Shown here in pieces: positions 61,689 through 64,000 of a DNA stretch of 64,000 bases; the stretch's first letter is position 1; every line of letters starts with the position of its first letter. The notes under the pieces are model-generated. The model saw only the letters and a list, made by a program, of their open reading frames with translations. It searched no databases and had not been told where the DNA came from. Origin of the DNA: RHLJ01 sp965242845 (GTDB lineage Bacteria; Bacteroidota; Rhodothermia; Balneolales; Balneolaceae); the NCBI GenBank assembly GCA_965242845.1, contig CBDETC010000002.1:1302001-1366000 (forward strand), read 5' to 3'. A program made the position numbers and the translations under genes.

Positions 61689-61746
61689 AAGTACTTCGAA
61701 TTAAGTACTTATCTAATTAGAAAAAAAATACATTAAGAGTACTTAA
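61689..61746. promoter_or_regulatory. Cluster of AAGTACTT palindromes upstream of the NAD(P)-binding gene
   Basis: AAGTACTT occurs at 61689-61696 and 61703-61710 (14 bases centre to centre), and a related ATTAAG-N4-CTTAAT dyad is at 61731-61746. All lie within 65 bases upstream of the NAD(P)-binding gene start. Spacing and symmetry suggest a dimeric regulator; none is encoded next door. Confidence 0.42.
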
Positions 61747-61749
61747 TGA

Positions 61750-62958
61750 TTATTCATGAGCATTAATCACTCTTCTAACAATTCCATCCATAGCTGAGCC
61801 CCGAATCCAACGAGCAACTATCACCAGGTCATTTTCATGATCCACATAAACCATATTGGTCCCTGCACCAAGGTGTCGGACAGAAGTAGCCGGAGCACTT
61901 GGGAGTGCTTCCTGGTTTCCATTTAAAAAGAAATTCATAAACCCGTATCCAGGATTAGCTTCGGTGGGGGTTGTGGCCATTTCTAACCACTCTTCAGAGA
62001 TAATTTGCTCACCATTCCATTCACCATTTCGAAGCAATAGATAGCCTAAACGAGCCTGGTCTCTGGCACTAATATATACTCCACCGCCCCAGTGGCCTCC
62101 ACCACTTACGCTTTGAATAGGCCGTCCATCTATAACAACCCATGAGGTTTCATATCCATACCAACGCCATGTAGGCGATCCACCGATCTTATTCATCACG
62201 TGCTCCCTGAATATCGATGGAAGAGGCTCCCTGAACACATTTAATGCAGCAAGAGCCAGTAAGTTCACACGGACATCGTTGTATTCAAAAACGGTTCCGG
62301 GTTCATTTCTCTCCCGTGTCATCCAGGTAGAACGGTCTCCGCTCGGTCGGTCTGCCCAGTCAGGTTTGCCAAATAAGCTTCCTTCCCAATCTGAAGTTTG
62401 ACGAAGCAGGTGATTCCAGGTGATTTTCGAATTATGTTCTCCGGTAAAGGGCTCGATAAACTTGGACTCTCCAAATTCCTCTGTTTTTGGTTCATTAGCG
62501 TCAAACTCCATGAGATGAATAGGAGCCATATATGGCCCTACCTTATCATGTACATCCCGAATTAACCCTTTGTCATAAGCCAGCCCAACGGTTGTTGATA
62601 GAATAGTCTTAGCTACGCTATGGGTCATATCCACCCGGTAGGGTTCTCCCCATTCTGCAATGATGTATCCATTTTTAATGATGATTCCGGTTTGATCACC
62701 ACGCTCTTTAAATGGACCGATACCATTACCAAAAGGTTCACGACCAAAGGTTTGGTAATGGTTTATTTCCATATTTCTAGGATTCGAAGTTTCCATTGCC
62801 TGGGCATATTCAATGGCACTTTGGATTGAATCAGGATTTAGACCTAGTTCTTCCGGTGCCTTCTTTTCCCAATTACCCCATGTTCCCGGGAAATAGGTTT
62901 GAGCAGATACTGAAATCGAAAGGAGGAGAAGAATAGATAAAGAAATAAAATGGCGCAT
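61750..62958 (-). CDS. Exported serine hydrolase, beta-lactamase class C fold
   Basis: Start chosen at ATG 62958, which gives a clean signal peptide (HFISLSILLLLSISVSAQ); the frame is open seven codons further upstream. SVAK motif with Ser114 and Lys117, EYNDVRVNLL as the second motif (Tyr-Asn), and HLGAGTN where others have HSGG. 402 residues. The variant third motif suggests the NylB-like branch. Monocistronic by position, facing the same way as its neighbours. Confidence 0.85.
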   Translation of the reverse strand: MRHFISLSILLLLSISVSAQTYFPGTWGNWEKKAPEELGLNPDSIQSAIEYAQAMETSNPRNMEINHYQTFGREPFGNGIGPFKERGDQTGIIIKNGYIIAEWGEPYRVDMTHSVAKTILSTTVGLAYDKGLIRDVHDKVGPYMAPIHLMEFDANEPKTEEFGESKFIEPFTGEHNSKITWNHLLRQTSDWEGSLFGKPDWADRPSGDRSTWMTRERNEPGTVFEYNDVRVNLLALAALNVFREPLPSIFREHVMNKIGGSPTWRWYGYETSWVVIDGRPIQSVSGGGHWGGGVYISARDQARLGYLLLRNGEWNGEQIISEEWLEMATTPTEANPGYGFMNFFLNGNQEALPSAPATSVRHLGAGTNMVYVDHENDLVIVARWIRGSAMDGIVRRVINAHE

Positions 62959-63067
62959 TGGTAGATAGCTGGTTAGCAAAGCATAACATTATACTAAGTT
63001 TTCTCTATCGATTAAACATTCGTAAAAACCAGAACGCCTTTTTACAAAGCATGGGTTCTTTTAGAAA

Positions 63068-64000
63068 TTAGTGAGCCATACTCAAAAAGTGCCAACGATA
63101 TAATACAAGGATATAGGAAAAGCTTACGATCGTAAAAAGAGAATAATAAATCTTGGTTAGCAACCACCCTTCTTCTTTCCAAAGGCGAACACTGAAGTAT
63201 AATAGAGCTAATACCAAGAGTACCATGAACCAGTGCAGGTATTTATAGAGGTATAGGTAATCAGGTAATCCAAAAGCTATATCGAAGCCCCGAACTGCTT
63301 GCAGTAGGGGGACAAAGAACCCCACAATATGCCACATAAATAGTACTGCGAATAGAAACGCCGGAATATGATAATGTCGGGGGATTTTTTTTTCAGCATA
63401 AAACCCTGGATATCGAAGTCGGATAGCCCAAATAAAAAACCAAGCTAAAGGCGCCAGTAAATAAACGGGGATCAGGGTTAACGCAATTGGATATTCATCG
63501 TTATAAAATCGAGTTCGTTCATACCATTTGGCCTTTGTATAGCTAGTCGGAACCTGAACCCCGGCAACATTCACACTACGATACATTCGAGAAATATGGC
63601 CTGCATCATCTCGCTGAAAAACAATATGTATATCAGGATCATTGGTGTTTTGAAATACTAAATCAGTAACTGGTACATACTCTTGAAAGGCATTGTTATG
63701 ATAAGCGGTGAGGTTTCCATTGGAATTTTCCCAAATCTCGAAGTTTCCTAAAAAGGTAGAAAACAGCTCCTCAATACTATGATGGTTCATTCTGTTGTTT
63801 CGATAAACACCAGTATAAAGCCCAGGCTCTATTTGAATGGGGTCAGGTATTTTTTCCACAGCAGGAACAGGCAGAAATTCCTCTAAAAATTTAGCCCAGA
63901 AATCCTCCAGGAAAGTATCTGTTTCGGTATTAACGCTAATAAAAACCCCGAGGTCTTGTTCAGGTATTAGGGCGATTAAGGAGAGAAAGCCGGGCACGGC
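63068..64000 (-). CDS. Membrane-anchored serine hydrolase, C-terminal part (runs off window)
   Basis: The frame is open to the window edge on the minus strand, so the SxxK and YxN motifs are outside. The visible part starts AVPGFLSLIALIPEQDLGVFISVN, which in class C beta-lactamase-fold proteins directly follows the HxGG motif. A beta-rich linker comes next, then four hydrophobic helices near the C-terminus (ALTLIPVYLLAPLAWFFIW; IPAFLFAVLFMWHIVGFF; WFMVLLVLALLYFSV; YYSLFTIVSFSYILVL). The GTG at the annotated left end is internal, not a start. Helices place the C-terminus in the inner membrane. Confidence 0.82.
   Translation of the reverse strand, partial: AVPGFLSLIALIPEQDLGVFISVNTETDTFLEDFWAKFLEEFLPVPAVEKIPDPIQIEPGLYTGVYRNNRMNHHSIEELFSTFLGNFEIWENSNGNLTAYHNNAFQEYVPVTDLVFQNTNDPDIHIVFQRDDAGHISRMYRSVNVAGVQVPTSYTKAKWYERTRFYNDEYPIALTLIPVYLLAPLAWFFIWAIRLRYPGFYAEKKIPRHYHIPAFLFAVLFMWHIVGFFVPLLQAVRGFDIAFGLPDYLYLYKYLHWFMVLLVLALLYFSVRLWKEEGWLLTKIYYSLFTIVSFSYILVLYRWHFLSMAH

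Noticed and set aside
62970..63010. Promoter TATGCTTTG upstream of the serine hydrolase at 61750-62958
   Set aside because: The spacing inside the box is one base too long for TAnnTTTG and no proper -33 box was found.

Overview
This looks like a chromosomal window from a marine-type bacterium of the Bacteroidota / Balneolota-Rhodothermota group. The evidence is the gene content (PadR with large FtsX-like permeases, BlaI with an M56 peptidase, a TonB receptor with a carboxypeptidase-like N-terminal domain, many class C beta-lactamase-fold hydrolases, DUF2911). Several promoters also fit the Bacteroidota -33 TTTG/TTG, 18-20 nt spacer, -7 TAnnTTTG pattern. The species cannot be fixed from sequence reading alone. 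Coding density is high; no rRNA, CRISPR array, prophage or insertion sequence was seen, and there is one tRNA (Phe, GAA).

Layout. 1-4.9 kb: 3' part of release factor 3, a lipoprotein, an MltB-like lytic transglycosylase, a TIM-barrel isomerase and a cyclase-family lipoprotein. 4.9-8.1 kb: a BlaI repressor, an M56 (BlaR1-like) peptidase that stops before its last membrane segment, and three tandem genes that each begin with the missing BlaR1-type junction plus membrane anchor and carry different periplasmic tails. This split BlaR1-like locus is the most unusual thing in the window. 8.3-17.8 kb: housekeeping (lpd, lipB, lipA, plsY, gpsA, an AlbA_2 protein, an IscA-type Fe-S carrier, NDH-2, Hsp33) with dispersed palindromic intergenic repeats. 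17.9-26.3 kb: an amino-acid dehydrogenase, recJ, tRNA-Phe, a TlpA-like protein, a receiver protein, and an SDR / ALDH3 / YhdH operon for carbonyl and enoyl metabolism. 26.4-35.5 kb: a PAS histidine kinase / receiver / DUF2911 lipoprotein overlap operon, a tandem pair of outer-membrane-like paralogs, a GIY-YIG protein, and a divergent HAD phosphatase / MFS transporter pair.

35.5-47.8 kb: a secreted GH13 amylase with a highly structured leader, a 53-residue membrane protein, and a PadR-led operon of three 874-residue FtsX-like permeases joined by one-base stop/start overlaps. A secreted serine hydrolase just upstream shares a promoter-proximal repeat element with the PadR operon, suggesting one regulon. 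47.9-64 kb: a methyltransferase, more class C beta-lactamase-fold hydrolases, a TonB receptor interrupted by a single amber codon, an AraC-type membrane regulator, an ECF sigma factor with a putative membrane partner, an alpha/beta hydrolase with an exported partner, an RlmI-like methyltransferase, an outer-membrane barrel and an NAD(P)-binding protein. The window ends inside a further membrane-anchored serine hydrolase.

All functional calls come from motif recognition by eye; no database search was run.
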